Positions 15,079 to 23,892 of a stretch of 64,000 nt of DNA are shown piece by piece. The position numbers were made by a program, and so were the translations under genes. Under the pieces are notes generated by a model, which saw only the letters and a list, made by a program, of their open reading frames with translations, did no database searches and was not told where the DNA came from. Source of the stretch: Nocardia goodfellowii (GTDB lineage Bacteria; Actinomycetota; Actinomycetes; Mycobacteriales; Mycobacteriaceae); the NCBI RefSeq assembly GCF_017875645.1, contig NZ_JAGGMR010000001.1, forward strand, positions 2,914,001-2,978,000, given 5' to 3'. Within the stretch, counting starts at the first letter, position 1; each line of letters starts with the position of its first letter.

Positions 15079-16050
15079 TTATTTGAACCGCTGCGCGAGG
15101 AGGTCCAGGGTGGCCATGGCATTGCGGTAGTCGGGGCGCTGACTGGTGGCGGGCAGGTCGTAGACCTGGCCGGAGCGGAAGGCCGGGAGCGTGGCGAGCA
15201 TCGCGTCGTCCTTCAGCTGCGCGAGGTCGCGGCCGCCCTCGAGCCGCACGACGAACAGGGCGGGGGCGTCGACCACGACGGTCAGCAGTTCCGGGCTGAA
15301 CGACACCCAGTCCGCGGCCGTGGCGCGGGTCGGGTTGCCCGCCTTGGCTTCCACCTTGTTGTCGACGGTGAAGCCGACCTCGGTCAGCAGCGCGGCCAGC
15401 GGGGTGCCGGGAGCGATGACCGACGGCTTGTTGTCCTTGCGTGACTGGAAGACCGAGACCGTGCCCGCCGGCACCTTGATGGCGGCTTTGACCTCGGCGA
15501 CCTTGGCGGTATAGGCGTTGATCATGGTGTCGACCTTGTCGGCCTTGTTCACGATGTTCGCGACGGCCCGTAACTGGTCCTGCCAGTTGGTGAGGTTGGA
15601 CGGCACCAGGACGGTCGGCGCGATCGCGCTCAACTTGTCGTAGGCGTCGATGGACTGCTGGCCGGGGAAGCCCTGGCCGCCGCCGATGATCAGGTCCGGC
15701 TGCTGGGCCGCGATGAACTCCAGATTGATGTTGTCCCCGGACGGCAGCACCGTGGTGCCCTGCTGCTTGGCGTCCGCGGCCCAGGCGGCGGGGAACTCGC
15801 CGGGCGCCAACGGAACGCCGAGAATGCGCGGGTCGGCGGCTTTCACCTTCGCGCCGAGGTCGAAGAGGTATCCGGCGAGCGAGCCGTTGACCACGGCGAT
15901 GCGCTGCGGTTCGGCGGGCACCGCGATAGCGCCGCGGTCGGTCTGTACCTCGCGGGTGCCGGAGGTCTCGGCGGCGTCCGTACCGGAATTGCCGCATCCC
16001 GCGACGACCGCGACCAGTGCGAGGACGAACAGGGCGAGCGCAGCGCGCAT
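15079..16050 (-). CDS. iron-siderophore ABC transporter substrate-binding lipoprotein (FecB/FepB-like)
   Basis: 323 residues from ATG 16050. This start gives a textbook lipoprotein signal (MRAALAL, hydrophobic core, lipobox VAGC with Cys19); the longer frame from GTG 16083 would put an IdeR-like box inside the coding region. The remainder is a class III periplasmic-binding fold: RIAVVNGSLAGYLFDLG, PDLIIGGGQG and the long central helix. It delivers ferric siderophore to a permease that is not in the window. Two IdeR/DtxR-like sites directly upstream (16066-16104) indicate iron repression. Confidence 0.9.
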   Translation of the reverse strand: MRAALALFVLALVAVVAGCGNSGTDAAETSGTREVQTDRGAIAVPAEPQRIAVVNGSLAGYLFDLGAKVKAADPRILGVPLAPGEFPAAWAADAKQQGTTVLPSGDNINLEFIAAQQPDLIIGGGQGFPGQQSIDAYDKLSAIAPTVLVPSNLTNWQDQLRAVANIVNKADKVDTMINAYTAKVAEVKAAIKVPAGTVSVFQSRKDNKPSVIAPGTPLAALLTEVGFTVDNKVEAKAGNPTRATAADWVSFSPELLTVVVDAPALFVVRLEGGRDLAQLKDDAMLATLPAFRSGQVYDLPATSQRPDYRNAMATLDLLAQRFK

Positions 16051-16065
16051 GCGGGCTGCTGTTTG

Positions 16066-16104
16066 GTTTAGGCTAACTCTCACGAGCGAAGGCTAGCCTA
16101 ACTT
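16066..16104 (-). promoter_or_regulatory. tandem IdeR/DtxR-like iron boxes
   Basis: Site one is centred on the perfect palindrome AGGCTAGCCT (16090-16099), in context AGTTAGGCTAGCCTTCG on the minus strand. Site two contains TTAGGCTAAC (16068-16077). Both resemble the IdeR consensus TTAGGTTAGGCTAACCTAA. They flank the promoter of the siderophore-binding lipoprotein and reach the stop codon of the nitroreductase gene. Confidence 0.75.
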
Positions 16105-17060
16105 TATTTCGGCGCGAAACCCCCGGTTCTGCGGAACGAAGGGGCCGGAAGCGTCGCGGGTCTGCCGCAACGAGCGACGTGCAGGAGACTCGCGGGTTCG
16201 CCGATTCCGAGCAGGTCGGCCAGGGTGGCACGGGTCGCGGAGCAGTCGAGGAGTTGGCTCAGCGGGTGCGTCGTATGACCGTGGCGGGAGAGCTCGAGCC
16301 AGATCCGCAGCAGGGCCCGGCCCGCTCCGATCGGATCGAGCGGGTCGGCCACGAGAACGAAAAGATCACCGTCGCAGTCGAATCGACCTTGTGCGGCCAG
16401 CAGCCGTGGCAGGCCGAGCCGGCGCAGGACCGGATATCCGGCGAGTGCGACACGCAGCCCGCGAGCTTCGAACCGGGTAAGGCCCAGGGCCGCGGCGGTA
16501 AGTCCGTCTTCTCGGTATCGCGGATGATGCGAGGTGAGGCGCAGCCAGTCGCGCAGTTCGGCTACCACCGCGGGCGTACCGAACAGATGCCGATCAGCTT
16601 GGCGCACCAGCGGATTCACGCTGTCGCCGGAGAGGAGGCGGAGTTCGGCCCCGGAGGCGTTCGCGATGCCGGTGACCCGGGCCCGCAGCTTTTCGTTCAG
16701 CGGGCCGGGCTGATACGCGCCCCGGTGCGTGGTTCGGCGCTGCAAGTCCGCGATGGTGTACGGGGTTTCGTAGCGGAGTGCGGCCGGGACCAATCGCCCG
16801 ATCCGACGGTCGCCGCGCTCCGGCTCGAAGGCGATCGCGAGACCCGAGTCCGCGCAGGCGATGAGGCAGCCTTCGACGAACGCGCCCAGGGATAGCAGGA
16901 GATCTCTTGCGTCGGAGTCGCTTCGGGGAAGCGTGCGGCCGACATCCCAGCCGATGGTGACGTGGTCGTCACAGTAGGTCAGGGTCCACGGCTGGGTGTT
17001 GTGCGCGCTGGGTGCTCGACCGAACACCGGTTCGAGGGCGCGCACGGCGTCGATGGTCAT
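16104..17060 (-). CDS. Acg-type nitroreductase family protein
   Basis: 318 residues. The N-terminal motif PSAHNTQPW (17-25) is the hallmark of the Acg/Rv2032-type subgroup of FMN-binding nitroreductases, usually 310-340 residues and duplicated internally. These proteins bind FMN; several mycobacterial members lack classical nitroreductase activity and are proposed to store flavin. Last gene of a four-gene operon: its ATG overlaps the TGA of the upstream acyltransferase gene (4 bases). Within the operon it could supply or store FMN or reduce a pathway intermediate. Stop codon lies at the edge of the IdeR-like box of the next gene. Confidence 0.85.
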   Translation of the reverse strand: MTIDAVRALEPVFGRAPSAHNTQPWTLTYCDDHVTIGWDVGRTLPRSDSDARDLLLSLGAFVEGCLIACADSGLAIAFEPERGDRRIGRLVPAALRYETPYTIADLQRRTTHRGAYQPGPLNEKLRARVTGIANASGAELRLLSGDSVNPLVRQADRHLFGTPAVVAELRDWLRLTSHHPRYREDGLTAAALGLTRFEARGLRVALAGYPVLRRLGLPRLLAAQGRFDCDGDLFVLVADPLDPIGAGRALLRIWLELSRHGHTTHPLSQLLDCSATRATLADLLGIGEPASLLHVARCGRPATLPAPSFRRTGGFAPK

Positions 17061-18133
17061 CGAAGGTCCTTGTCGTAGAAGGTATAGCCGTGCAGCGGGC
17101 GGCCGCCCATCGCGCGGTAGTGCGCCGCCGAGGCGGGATTCGCGCGTTCGACGAAGGTGCTGCGCAACTGCTCGTAGCCGCCCGCCCGCAGGTTGCGCAG
17201 CAGTTCGCGGGACAGATAGCGCATGTAGCCGCAGCCCTGGCGACCGGGGACGGTGCCCTTGATGACCAGCACCGCCTCGCGCCGGTAGCGCGACCTACCG
17301 GCGAGCAGTCGGAGCTGATTGCGGAGGCCGAGGTCGCCGTCGATCTTGCCGAGAAACTCGGAGATGTCGGGAACGCACAGCACGAACGCCACCGGGCGGT
17401 CCGCTTCGGTGAGGTAGAGCAACAGTGATTCGTCGAGCAGATAGGCCAGGCCGTCGGTCTGTGCTGCCAGCTGTTCGGCCGAGATACCGGTGTAATAGCC
17501 CAGTTGAGCGAAGGATTCGTTCAGCATCTCGCGCAGGATCGGCAATTGCGTGGCGATGCGTCTCCGGTCGCCTCGATGCAGGCGCAATCGCTCGGCGGAC
17601 AGCCGGGCGTCGTCGAAGCTGAACGCGGTGTCGGGATCGGCGTCCGTCGGGCAGATCCAGGTGTCGGACTCGAAACGCCTTGTAAAGCCGAAGGATTCGT
17701 ACTCCTTCGGGTAGTACTCAGGATTCCAGGCGCTGTCGATGAATCCGCGGTCCGCGAACCCGGAGGTGATGACGCCACCGGCCTGATTCGGCAGCAGAGA
17801 TACCGGTCCGAAGACTCCGTCCCGCCCGTTTCTCCTTGCCGCACGGCCGATTTCGGCGAACAGCGCCGCTCCCGCGCCGGGCCGGAATTCGGTGAGTCCG
17901 AACAACTGCGGCCGTCGGCTGAGCTTCGTGTCGAAGGCGGCGTCGGTGTGCAGCGTGGTGCGCGCGATCACCCGCCCGCTGCTGTCCCGCAGCAGGTGGA
18001 GTGCGACGCCGTCGCGGTACCACCGATTGATGGTCTGGTGCGGTATCGGCACATAACGGTGATCGTGCAATTGCCGCGGCAACGCCAGGAACTCGCGCAG
18101 CGCAGGGGCATTCGTCACCTGCTCGAACCTCAT
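17057..18133 (-). CDS. YghO-like GNAT-fold acyltransferase
   Basis: 358 residues from ATG 18133, which overlaps the upstream TGA. Features of the YghO/long GNAT-like family: an N-terminal segment with LPRQLHDHRYVPIP, the central FGPVSLLPNQAGGV and the WNPEYYPKEYESFGF block, and a second GNAT half near the C-terminus with IKGTVPGRQGCGYMRYLSREL resembling an acetyl-CoA-binding loop. Probably transfers an acyl group to an amine or alcohol; acyl donor and acceptor unknown. Its own TGA overlaps the nitroreductase ATG. Third gene of the PaaK-like operon. Confidence 0.75.
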   Translation of the reverse strand: MRFEQVTNAPALREFLALPRQLHDHRYVPIPHQTINRWYRDGVALHLLRDSSGRVIARTTLHTDAAFDTKLSRRPQLFGLTEFRPGAGAALFAEIGRAARRNGRDGVFGPVSLLPNQAGGVITSGFADRGFIDSAWNPEYYPKEYESFGFTRRFESDTWICPTDADPDTAFSFDDARLSAERLRLHRGDRRRIATQLPILREMLNESFAQLGYYTGISAEQLAAQTDGLAYLLDESLLLYLTEADRPVAFVLCVPDISEFLGKIDGDLGLRNQLRLLAGRSRYRREAVLVIKGTVPGRQGCGYMRYLSRELLRNLRAGGYEQLRSTFVERANPASAAHYRAMGGRPLHGYTFYDKDLR

Positions 18134-18573
18134 CGCCGCACCACCGGCGGGCCCGCCTGCTCCGTGGACAGCGGCGTGAAGGTCGGAATATGCCCCATCC
18201 GATTGCCTTCGGCCCGCCAGATGCCATTGCTGTACCCCGCCGGATCCGCGTAATACAGCCGGATGAAGCCGCCGGTGGCGTTGTTGGTGTCGTCGGTTAC
18301 CCAGACCATCAGTTCGCGATGGCGCTTGCTGCGGGCGAAACTCAGCAGCGCGTCGCGATCCTCGAAGAACGCGATCGTGCCGAGTGTGAGTGGAAACTCG
18401 TAATAGACCTTGTGCCAACGATATCCGCGCATGCGCCGCATGTCGCGCACCATCCGGACCCAGGTGCGGGTCAGGGTGAGAATCGAGCGCGGGCCGCGGT
18501 ATCTCGTCGCGCCGATGAACATGGCGGAGGCCTGTCCCTGTGGCGGGGTCTTGCTGAAGTCGGTGGTTCTCAC
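18130..18573 (-). CDS. dimeric alpha-beta barrel (monooxygenase-like) protein
   Basis: 147 residues; ATG 18573 overlaps the stop of the PaaK-like gene and its own stop overlaps the next start. Pattern MFIGATRYRG, WHKVYYEFPLTLGTIAFFED and LLSFARSKRHRELMVW resembles the ferredoxin-like antibiotic biosynthesis monooxygenase/DUF4188 superfamily, in which a His near the end of the helix (KRHRELM) is part of the active pocket. Whether it is an oxygenase or an isomerase-type enzyme cannot be said. Second gene of the operon. Confidence 0.65.
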   Translation of the reverse strand: MRTTDFSKTPPQGQASAMFIGATRYRGPRSILTLTRTWVRMVRDMRRMRGYRWHKVYYEFPLTLGTIAFFEDRDALLSFARSKRHRELMVWVTDDTNNATGGFIRLYYADPAGYSNGIWRAEGNRMGHIPTFTPLSTEQAGPPVVRR

Positions 18574-20138
18574 GACGCCTCCACCAGATACGAGTTCTTG
18601 AGCTTGGTCCGCGCGGCGAAGGGGCCGGTACCCGGCTCGAACAGTCGTACCCGCAGGTCGGCGGCGCTCGGATCCTCGCGCACGGAAGCGGCGAAGTCAC
18701 GCGAGACATGCGCCAGGTGGTTCAGCACACCGCGGCGGCAGGATTCGGCGAGCAGCACCCGCTCGCGGGCGTCCAGGCCGGTGTCCCGCAGTTCCAGGTT
18801 GACCACCGGGCGCGCTTCCAGGCTGGGCAGCTCCGCCAGCGACAGGCAGAACCCGGCGATTCGGTCGGCATACGGGTTGTCCTGGTATAGGCCGTATTCG
18901 ACATCCTGGGGATAGAGGTTAGCGCCCATGTAGGAGACGGTGCTGTCGGTGCGGCCGAACAGGAACAGCAGCGGCAGGTTCATCCGGTCGGCGCCGCGAT
19001 GACGTTGGAACTCGGCCCAGCGCACCGGGTCTCGGCGCAACGCGCGCAGCACCGTGGGCAGAGTGTGCAGCACCGCTTCGTCACCGACGTTGTAGCGCAG
19101 CTTGGGTTGCAGGCAGTGCCGGGAAGTGATGGTGCACAACAGCTCCGAGCGCGCGTTGGTCTCCAGGTACGTCTCCAGCGGGTTGTAGTGGAAGATCATC
19201 GGCAGTCGCTGTTCGCCGGCGCCCAGCAGCTCGCGCCGCAGCTCGGCGTCCTGGGCCAGCAGCTTGCGCAACCAGACGGTGCAGCCGGTCTCCGCGCCGA
19301 TGCCGATCGACAGATCGCTCGCGCCGTATCCCGACCGCACCCGGACGAACCGCTGCTCCAGGTAGTCGCGCAGCGCCTCGGTCAGCGCCTCGCCGCCCAC
19401 CATGCCTTGCAATCGGTATGCGTCCCAGTCGAATCCGAGCTCGTCGAGGCGGTCGCGCAGGTGCTTCAGGAATGGCGGGTACGCGGCGACGACATAGTCG
19501 TAGTCCGGCCCGAACTGCCGCAGCGTGTCGACGATCTTGTCCAGATCCGGGCCGGTGTTCTTCACCATCGCGATCCGCGCCAGCGCGGCCCCGGTGGTGG
19601 TGCCGGTCGCCCACGCACCCATCGAGTAGGCGTTGATCACGAACAGTCGATCGCCGGGAAACGCCATCTGCACATAGCCCGCCGCATTGCGGTAGATGGT
19701 GCGCAACTCCTTGGGCCCGCGCGCCCAGTTGAACGGTGTGCCGGTCGAACCCGAGGACTCGTCGACGATGACGCCCGCGCGATGCAACCGGCCCTCGCGG
19801 CAGCGGCTCTCCTGGTCGTACCGGCTCGCGTAGCCGGACTTGTCGGTTTCGGGAAAATCATTGAGCCGCTTCGCCTTTCCGGCACCCGATCGGCGCAGGA
19901 AGTCCCGGTAGGCGGGAACTTCCAGGGCCGCGAGGCGGCAGGTCGCTTCGGCGTGCCCGGCCGCCACCCGGGCGAGACTCGGATGGTAGGTCCGAGCCAT
20001 CCGCCGCCAAAGCGCCGGATGTGCCGACGCGGTGTGATAAACCCCCGTCAGGAACCCCGAAACAGCTTGCAGTCGAACGCGTCTCGCCCGCTCCCGCGCG
20101 GTCGCCCGGCGCGTTCCCCCGGTGAAAGTTCTGTTCAT
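18570..20138 (-). CDS. PaaK-like (phenylacetate-CoA ligase family) adenylate-forming enzyme
   Basis: 522 residues from ATG 20138. ATP-binding motif SSGSTGTP (128-135) and the downstream SGYGASDLSIGIGAE, a PaaK-style A5-like region, followed by a FLFGRTDSTVSYMGANLYP stretch that matches the A7-A8 hinge. These enzymes activate aryl or short acyl carboxylates as AMP esters and pass them to CoA, an amine or a carrier. No carrier protein gene is nearby, so direct transfer or CoA ligation is likely. It leads a four-gene operon with 4-base overlaps (20138 down to 16104). Confidence 0.8.
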   Translation of the reverse strand: MNRTFTGGTRRATARERARRVRLQAVSGFLTGVYHTASAHPALWRRMARTYHPSLARVAAGHAEATCRLAALEVPAYRDFLRRSGAGKAKRLNDFPETDKSGYASRYDQESRCREGRLHRAGVIVDESSGSTGTPFNWARGPKELRTIYRNAAGYVQMAFPGDRLFVINAYSMGAWATGTTTGAALARIAMVKNTGPDLDKIVDTLRQFGPDYDYVVAAYPPFLKHLRDRLDELGFDWDAYRLQGMVGGEALTEALRDYLEQRFVRVRSGYGASDLSIGIGAETGCTVWLRKLLAQDAELRRELLGAGEQRLPMIFHYNPLETYLETNARSELLCTITSRHCLQPKLRYNVGDEAVLHTLPTVLRALRRDPVRWAEFQRHRGADRMNLPLLFLFGRTDSTVSYMGANLYPQDVEYGLYQDNPYADRIAGFCLSLAELPSLEARPVVNLELRDTGLDARERVLLAESCRRGVLNHLAHVSRDFAASVREDPSAADLRVRLFEPGTGPFAARTKLKNSYLVEAS

Positions 20139-20208
20139 ACGTCCAGCCTGCTCGCGCGCGGGCCGCCGGGAATCTGTGCGCCTACCCGGATGGATTAGGT
20201 GGCACTAC

Positions 20209-21060
20209 TCATTCCGCTCGGCTACGGCGGCAACAGTCCCGCAGAAACGGCACCAGGTGCGCGGCAACGGCGTCGGGGTCGTCGGCGAAGGGCCAGTGGC
20301 CGAGCCCGGGCAAGATCTGGATGTCGGCCGCCGGCCAGACCTCGGACTGGGTGTGGGCGAAGTGGGCGGGCACCCACGGATCCTCGGCGCCCCAGAGAAC
20401 CAGGGCCGGAACCTCGCGCGGAATGGCCAGCATCGATGCGGCCAGCATGGCGGCGGGGTCCCGGGCGGCGCGGTAGAGCTCGAGCACGGTGCGGCGGGTG
20501 TGCCGGTCGTAGCCGTCGTACATGTGGTCGATGAAATCGCGGGGCAGCCGCGGATTGGCGCGTCGCAGCAACCAGCGCATGCCGGGGCGGTTGGTCACCG
20601 CCTGGGTGAACTCGCCGAGGATCGGTGTCTGCCAGATCCGGGCGTAGGCGTGCCAGCGGTAACCGGGCAGCGCTCCGGCGTTGATCAGCGTGATCGAGGC
20701 GACCCGCTCGGGCCGGGCCGCGGCCCAGGCCAATCCCCACGGAACGCCGAAGTCGTGCCCGACGAGGTGGACACGGCGCAGGCCGAGCGTCTCGATGGCG
20801 GCGATGAGGAAGGCGCGGTAGTCGCCTTCGACGCGGTGGTCGAAACCGGGGAAGGTGCGGGCAGCGCCGTAACCGGGCAGGTCGAACGCGATCGCACGGG
20901 CGAACTCGCCGACCCGGGGCAGTAATGAGAGCCAGTCGGCCGCGTTGCCCGGGGTGCCGTGCAGAAAAACCACCGCCTCGTCGGCGGTGGGGTCACCGGA
21001 TTGCAGCAGCGTGGACGTGACCTGGGCGACGCGGAGTTCTTCTGCGGAAATATTGTGCAT
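20209..21060 (-). CDS. epoxide hydrolase/haloalkane dehalogenase-type alpha/beta hydrolase
   Basis: 283 residues from ATG 21060 (a longer frame from GTG 21144 adds an unlikely N-terminus). HGTPG (34-38) is the oxyanion-hole motif of epoxide hydrolases, and the nucleophile elbow reads GHDFG with Asp103, not Ser. The acid lies in WGAEDPW and the base in GLGHWPF. Asp nucleophiles define the epoxide hydrolase and dehalogenase branch, so C-O or C-X hydrolysis via an alkyl-enzyme ester is expected. No signal peptide. Same strand as the PaaK-like operon but 70 bases downstream-to-upstream apart, so it might be its first transcribed neighbour; the link is weak. Confidence 0.85.
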   Translation of the reverse strand: MHNISAEELRVAQVTSTLLQSGDPTADEAVVFLHGTPGNAADWLSLLPRVGEFARAIAFDLPGYGAARTFPGFDHRVEGDYRAFLIAAIETLGLRRVHLVGHDFGVPWGLAWAAARPERVASITLINAGALPGYRWHAYARIWQTPILGEFTQAVTNRPGMRWLLRRANPRLPRDFIDHMYDGYDRHTRRTVLELYRAARDPAAMLAASMLAIPREVPALVLWGAEDPWVPAHFAHTQSEVWPAADIQILPGLGHWPFADDPDAVAAHLVPFLRDCCRRSRAE

Positions 21061-21225
21061 GCCTTCGGCTTTCGATCGGTGGTTGCCACCAATCTGCCCG
21101 GTTGCCGTGGCGCTCGATACCGTCCAGGGGACGATGTTCGCCACCTACCACGGCAGGAGACGGCGCGACACGCGGCCTACGCGGGCGGTGGGCCGGGGCG
21201 CCGGTGCAGGCGGAGAAAATGCACG

Positions 21226-21912
21226 GTGACCATTGACTGCTCGTCCTCCCGGCTCCGGTCGGTGTGGTTTCTCGTGGCGGCGGCGCTAGCGCTGTCCAGC
21301 ACCCCGGCGCACGCCGCGCCGCTGCCCGTGCCCTACGACGGCCCGGCCGGACAGGTCGTCACCGTTGTCGCTCCGGCGGAGTCGTCGACGACGGCCGTGC
21401 TCGAGGCGTGGAACCGCCAGGGCGCCGGCTGGATTCGCGTGCTGGGACCGTTTCCGGCGTTCGTCGGGACGGAAGGCGTCGGCGAGGCCCGGGAAGGGGT
21501 CGCGCGCACCCCGGCGGGAGTGTGGGGGCTGACCCACGCGTTCGGCAATCGGCCCGACAACGGCACTCGGCTGCCGTATCGCCAAGTGACGCCGTGGGAT
21601 TGGTGGGTCGGGGACTCCCGGTCGCCGCTCTACAACATGCCGTTCCTCTGCCCGCCGGGCCTGTGTCCCTTCGATCAGGGAGCCAGCGAACGGCTCGGCG
21701 CGGTCGGTACGGCCTACGACTACGCCGTGGTCATGGACTACAACCGCCGCCCGGCGGTACCGGGCAAGGGGTCGGCGTTCTTCTTGCACGTATCCACCGG
21801 TTCGCCCACCGCGGGGTGTGTCGCCATCGCCGCCGCCGACCTCGACGCCGTCATGCGCTGGCTGGACCCGGCCGAACACCCGGTGATCGCCATCGCCGCG
21901 CAGCCGGGCTAG
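21226..21912 (+). CDS. secreted L,D-transpeptidase (YkuD)-like protein
   Basis: 228 residues from GTG 21226. Signal peptide with cleavage near AHA|A (about 30). C-terminal motif FFLHVSTGSPTAGCVAI carries the His (188) and Cys (198) of the YkuD catalytic signature, as in Rv0309-type proteins of mycobacteria. Such enzymes form or edit 3-3 peptidoglycan cross-links, though this short subgroup has not been shown to be a main cross-linking enzyme. Two further cysteines (LCPPGLC) might form a disulphide. Its end overlaps the convergent membrane-protein gene by 4 bases. Confidence 0.85.
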   Translation: MTIDCSSSRLRSVWFLVAAALALSSTPAHAAPLPVPYDGPAGQVVTVVAPAESSTTAVLEAWNRQGAGWIRVLGPFPAFVGTEGVGEAREGVARTPAGVWGLTHAFGNRPDNGTRLPYRQVTPWDWWVGDSRSPLYNMPFLCPPGLCPFDQGASERLGAVGTAYDYAVVMDYNRRPAVPGKGSAFFLHVSTGSPTAGCVAIAAADLDAVMRWLDPAEHPVIAIAAQPG

Positions 21913-23252
21913 CGGAAACCGAACAGCGGCGGGAAGGCCAGCACCACGATCCACGCCCACCCGGCGTAGACGACGAGGTAGCCGGTCTGCCAGCCTTCCA
22001 AGCGCTCGAACGGCATACGGCCACGCAGGAACCCGAGCAGCAGCCAGGCGGACCAGGCGAGATTGGCCAGCAGGATGAGGTTCTCACCGAGGGCGGCGAT
22101 CTTGTTCGGTGTGGAGCCGTATTCGGTGATCCGGCCGGTGAGGGCGGAGAGCACCAGCAGATCCACCAGCAGCGCGCTGACCACCAGCGCCAATTGCAGT
22201 TTGTCGAACAGTGTCGGCTCGGCCGGGCGGTCGAGGGCGGAGACGGCGTAGAGCAGCAGGCCCAAGATCACCACCAGCAGCAGATCGAAGAGGATCAGCA
22301 CATCGCGGTCGACCTCGAGACCGGTCCGGCTCAGACCGAAACCGATCAGCAAGGCCAGCAGAACGACGGTGAACAGCGGGGTGAAGATCTTCGTCAGCAC
22401 CGGCGCGATGGTCTCCAGCACACCCTGTTTGGTCTCCACCAGCCAGGCCGCGACCACGATCGCCGCGACCGCACCGCACGGCGCGAGCCATTCGCCGACG
22501 AAGGTCTCCGCGTCGATGCCGATGGCGTCGAAGGTGCCGACCGTGATGGCGGTGAGCACACCGCCGCCCAGCCCGATCAGGACGAGGTACACCAGCCATT
22601 CGCCGCTGAAGCGGATGAAGTCCATGCGCCGGTGGTGGGCGCGCCAGTCACGGCCCGCGTAGGCGACGCCGGTCGCCAGCCAGAGCGCCAGCGGCAGATG
22701 GATGGCGGACAGCGCCACCGACTGCGAATCACTCTCCAGCCCATAGGCATTGGCGGCGACCGCGCCGAGTACGAACAGGCCGGCCACGACCACGGTGGCG
22801 GCCGGGCTCAGCTTGCGGCGCAGCCCGAAGTAGAGCGCGAGCGGCGCGAGCGCGAACAGCGCGAGGTTGCGCAGATAGAACTCGCCGCTGTCGTCGAAGT
22901 CGACGCCGAACAGTGCCGGGGTCTTGATGGCGATCGCCGCCGTCGCCGCGCACCCGAGCATGGTGCGCAAAGCGGAACGGTCGGCGGGTTGCTCGGGCCC
23001 GTCGCTCAGCACCAGATCGCGCCACAACCGGTTGGACTGGGTACGCGCGAACTCGCGCGCCTGGCCGTCCTCCGCGGCCAGCCGCTTCAGTGCGACGAGG
23101 AAACTCTCACCGGGTCGCAGCCCGGTCGCGGTCAATTCCGCGATGCTGCCCCGCAGTCGCCCGTCCAGCGCGTCGACCTCGGCCTCGGAGCGGTGTTTAC
23201 GCAGGTAGGTTTGCCATTGGTCGAGTTGTGTGTCGATCCCGTCCGCGCTCAT
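21909..23252 (-). CDS. multi-pass membrane protein of unknown function
   Basis: 447 residues from ATG 23252, overlapping the TGA of the upstream GNAT gene. A soluble N-terminal region of about 90 residues (DTQLDQWQTYLRKHRSEAEVD) resembles the permease-prefix domains placed before some integral membrane proteins; it is followed by about 12 hydrophobic segments in pairs. No transporter signature or catalytic motif recognised. The pairing with a GNAT gene by ATGA overlap suggests a shared function. Confidence 0.8.
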   Translation of the reverse strand: MSADGIDTQLDQWQTYLRKHRSEAEVDALDGRLRGSIAELTATGLRPGESFLVALKRLAAEDGQAREFARTQSNRLWRDLVLSDGPEQPADRSALRTMLGCAATAAIAIKTPALFGVDFDDSGEFYLRNLALFALAPLALYFGLRRKLSPAATVVVAGLFVLGAVAANAYGLESDSQSVALSAIHLPLALWLATGVAYAGRDWRAHHRRMDFIRFSGEWLVYLVLIGLGGGVLTAITVGTFDAIGIDAETFVGEWLAPCGAVAAIVVAAWLVETKQGVLETIAPVLTKIFTPLFTVVLLALLIGFGLSRTGLEVDRDVLILFDLLLVVILGLLLYAVSALDRPAEPTLFDKLQLALVVSALLVDLLVLSALTGRITEYGSTPNKIAALGENLILLANLAWSAWLLLGFLRGRMPFERLEGWQTGYLVVYAGWAWIVVLAFPPLFGFR

Positions 23253-23791
23253 TTCGTCATCACAGGCTGATCGAAACACAGGATGTTGTAGTTCCTGTGG
23301 TCATCGTGGGCGGGAGCGGTGTAACCCGCCGCGCGCCAGCCCCAAGCCCGGTACATCGCGTCGGCGGGGGCCGCCGGATCGACGGTGAGGACCGCGAGCG
23401 GCTCGGCCCGGCCGCGCAGCAGGGTCTCCAGCAGGCCGCGGCCGAGCCCGTGCCCCCGATTCGACTCGCGCACAGCCAGTTCCATCACCGCGAACTTCGG
23501 CACTTCCAGCGCCCCGGGCGGTGGCGGCGTGGCGGCTTCGGGCAACCAGGTACCGGCGGCGAGGGTGTACCCGTATGCCATGCCGACCAGCACACCCGAG
23601 TCGAGGGCGCAGACCAGTTCGAATCCCGGTTCCGCCATTTCGGCGGTCAGCAACTCCCGGAACCGGGCCACCTCCGCCGGTCCCTCGAGGTACGGCGGCT
23701 CGGCGAAAACCTCGCCGTACAACTCGATCAGCGCCTCGACCCGCGCTGCCGCCGAGGTCGCGTCCGCGCGGACGAACAGTGCAGTCATCAT
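23249..23791 (-). CDS. GNAT family N-acetyltransferase
   Basis: 180 residues from ATG 23791 (23788 is equally possible). GNAT fold: beta-4 KFAVMELAVRESNRGHGLGRGLLETLL with the acetyl-CoA loop RGHGLGRG, and a C-terminal MYRAWGWRAAGY. The acceptor is unknown; the presence of FAEPPYLEGP near the start is typical of aminoglycoside-like or small-molecule GNATs. It is translationally coupled to the membrane protein at 21909-23252 through a 4-base overlap. Confidence 0.85.
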   Translation of the reverse strand: MMTALFVRADATSAAARVEALIELYGEVFAEPPYLEGPAEVARFRELLTAEMAEPGFELVCALDSGVLVGMAYGYTLAAGTWLPEAATPPPPGALEVPKFAVMELAVRESNRGHGLGRGLLETLLRGRAEPLAVLTVDPAAPADAMYRAWGWRAAGYTAPAHDDHRNYNILCFDQPVMTK

Positions 23792-23892
23792 GCATATTCT
23801 GCCGGTGCCGGCACCCCGGGCCAAGGCCTCTTGGTGTCGGGATCGGCCTGAGCAGGTGACGAAGACGCACTGCGACCTTGCCGCGCCATGAC

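Noticed and set aside
16051..16083. Longer N-terminus (GTG 16083) for the siderophore-binding protein
   Set aside because: It would insert an IdeR-like box into the coding sequence and spoil the lipoprotein signal.
21264..23270. 668-codon open frame on the plus strand
   Set aside because: It is a shadow of the YkuD gene and of the membrane-protein gene on the other strand; product is low complexity.
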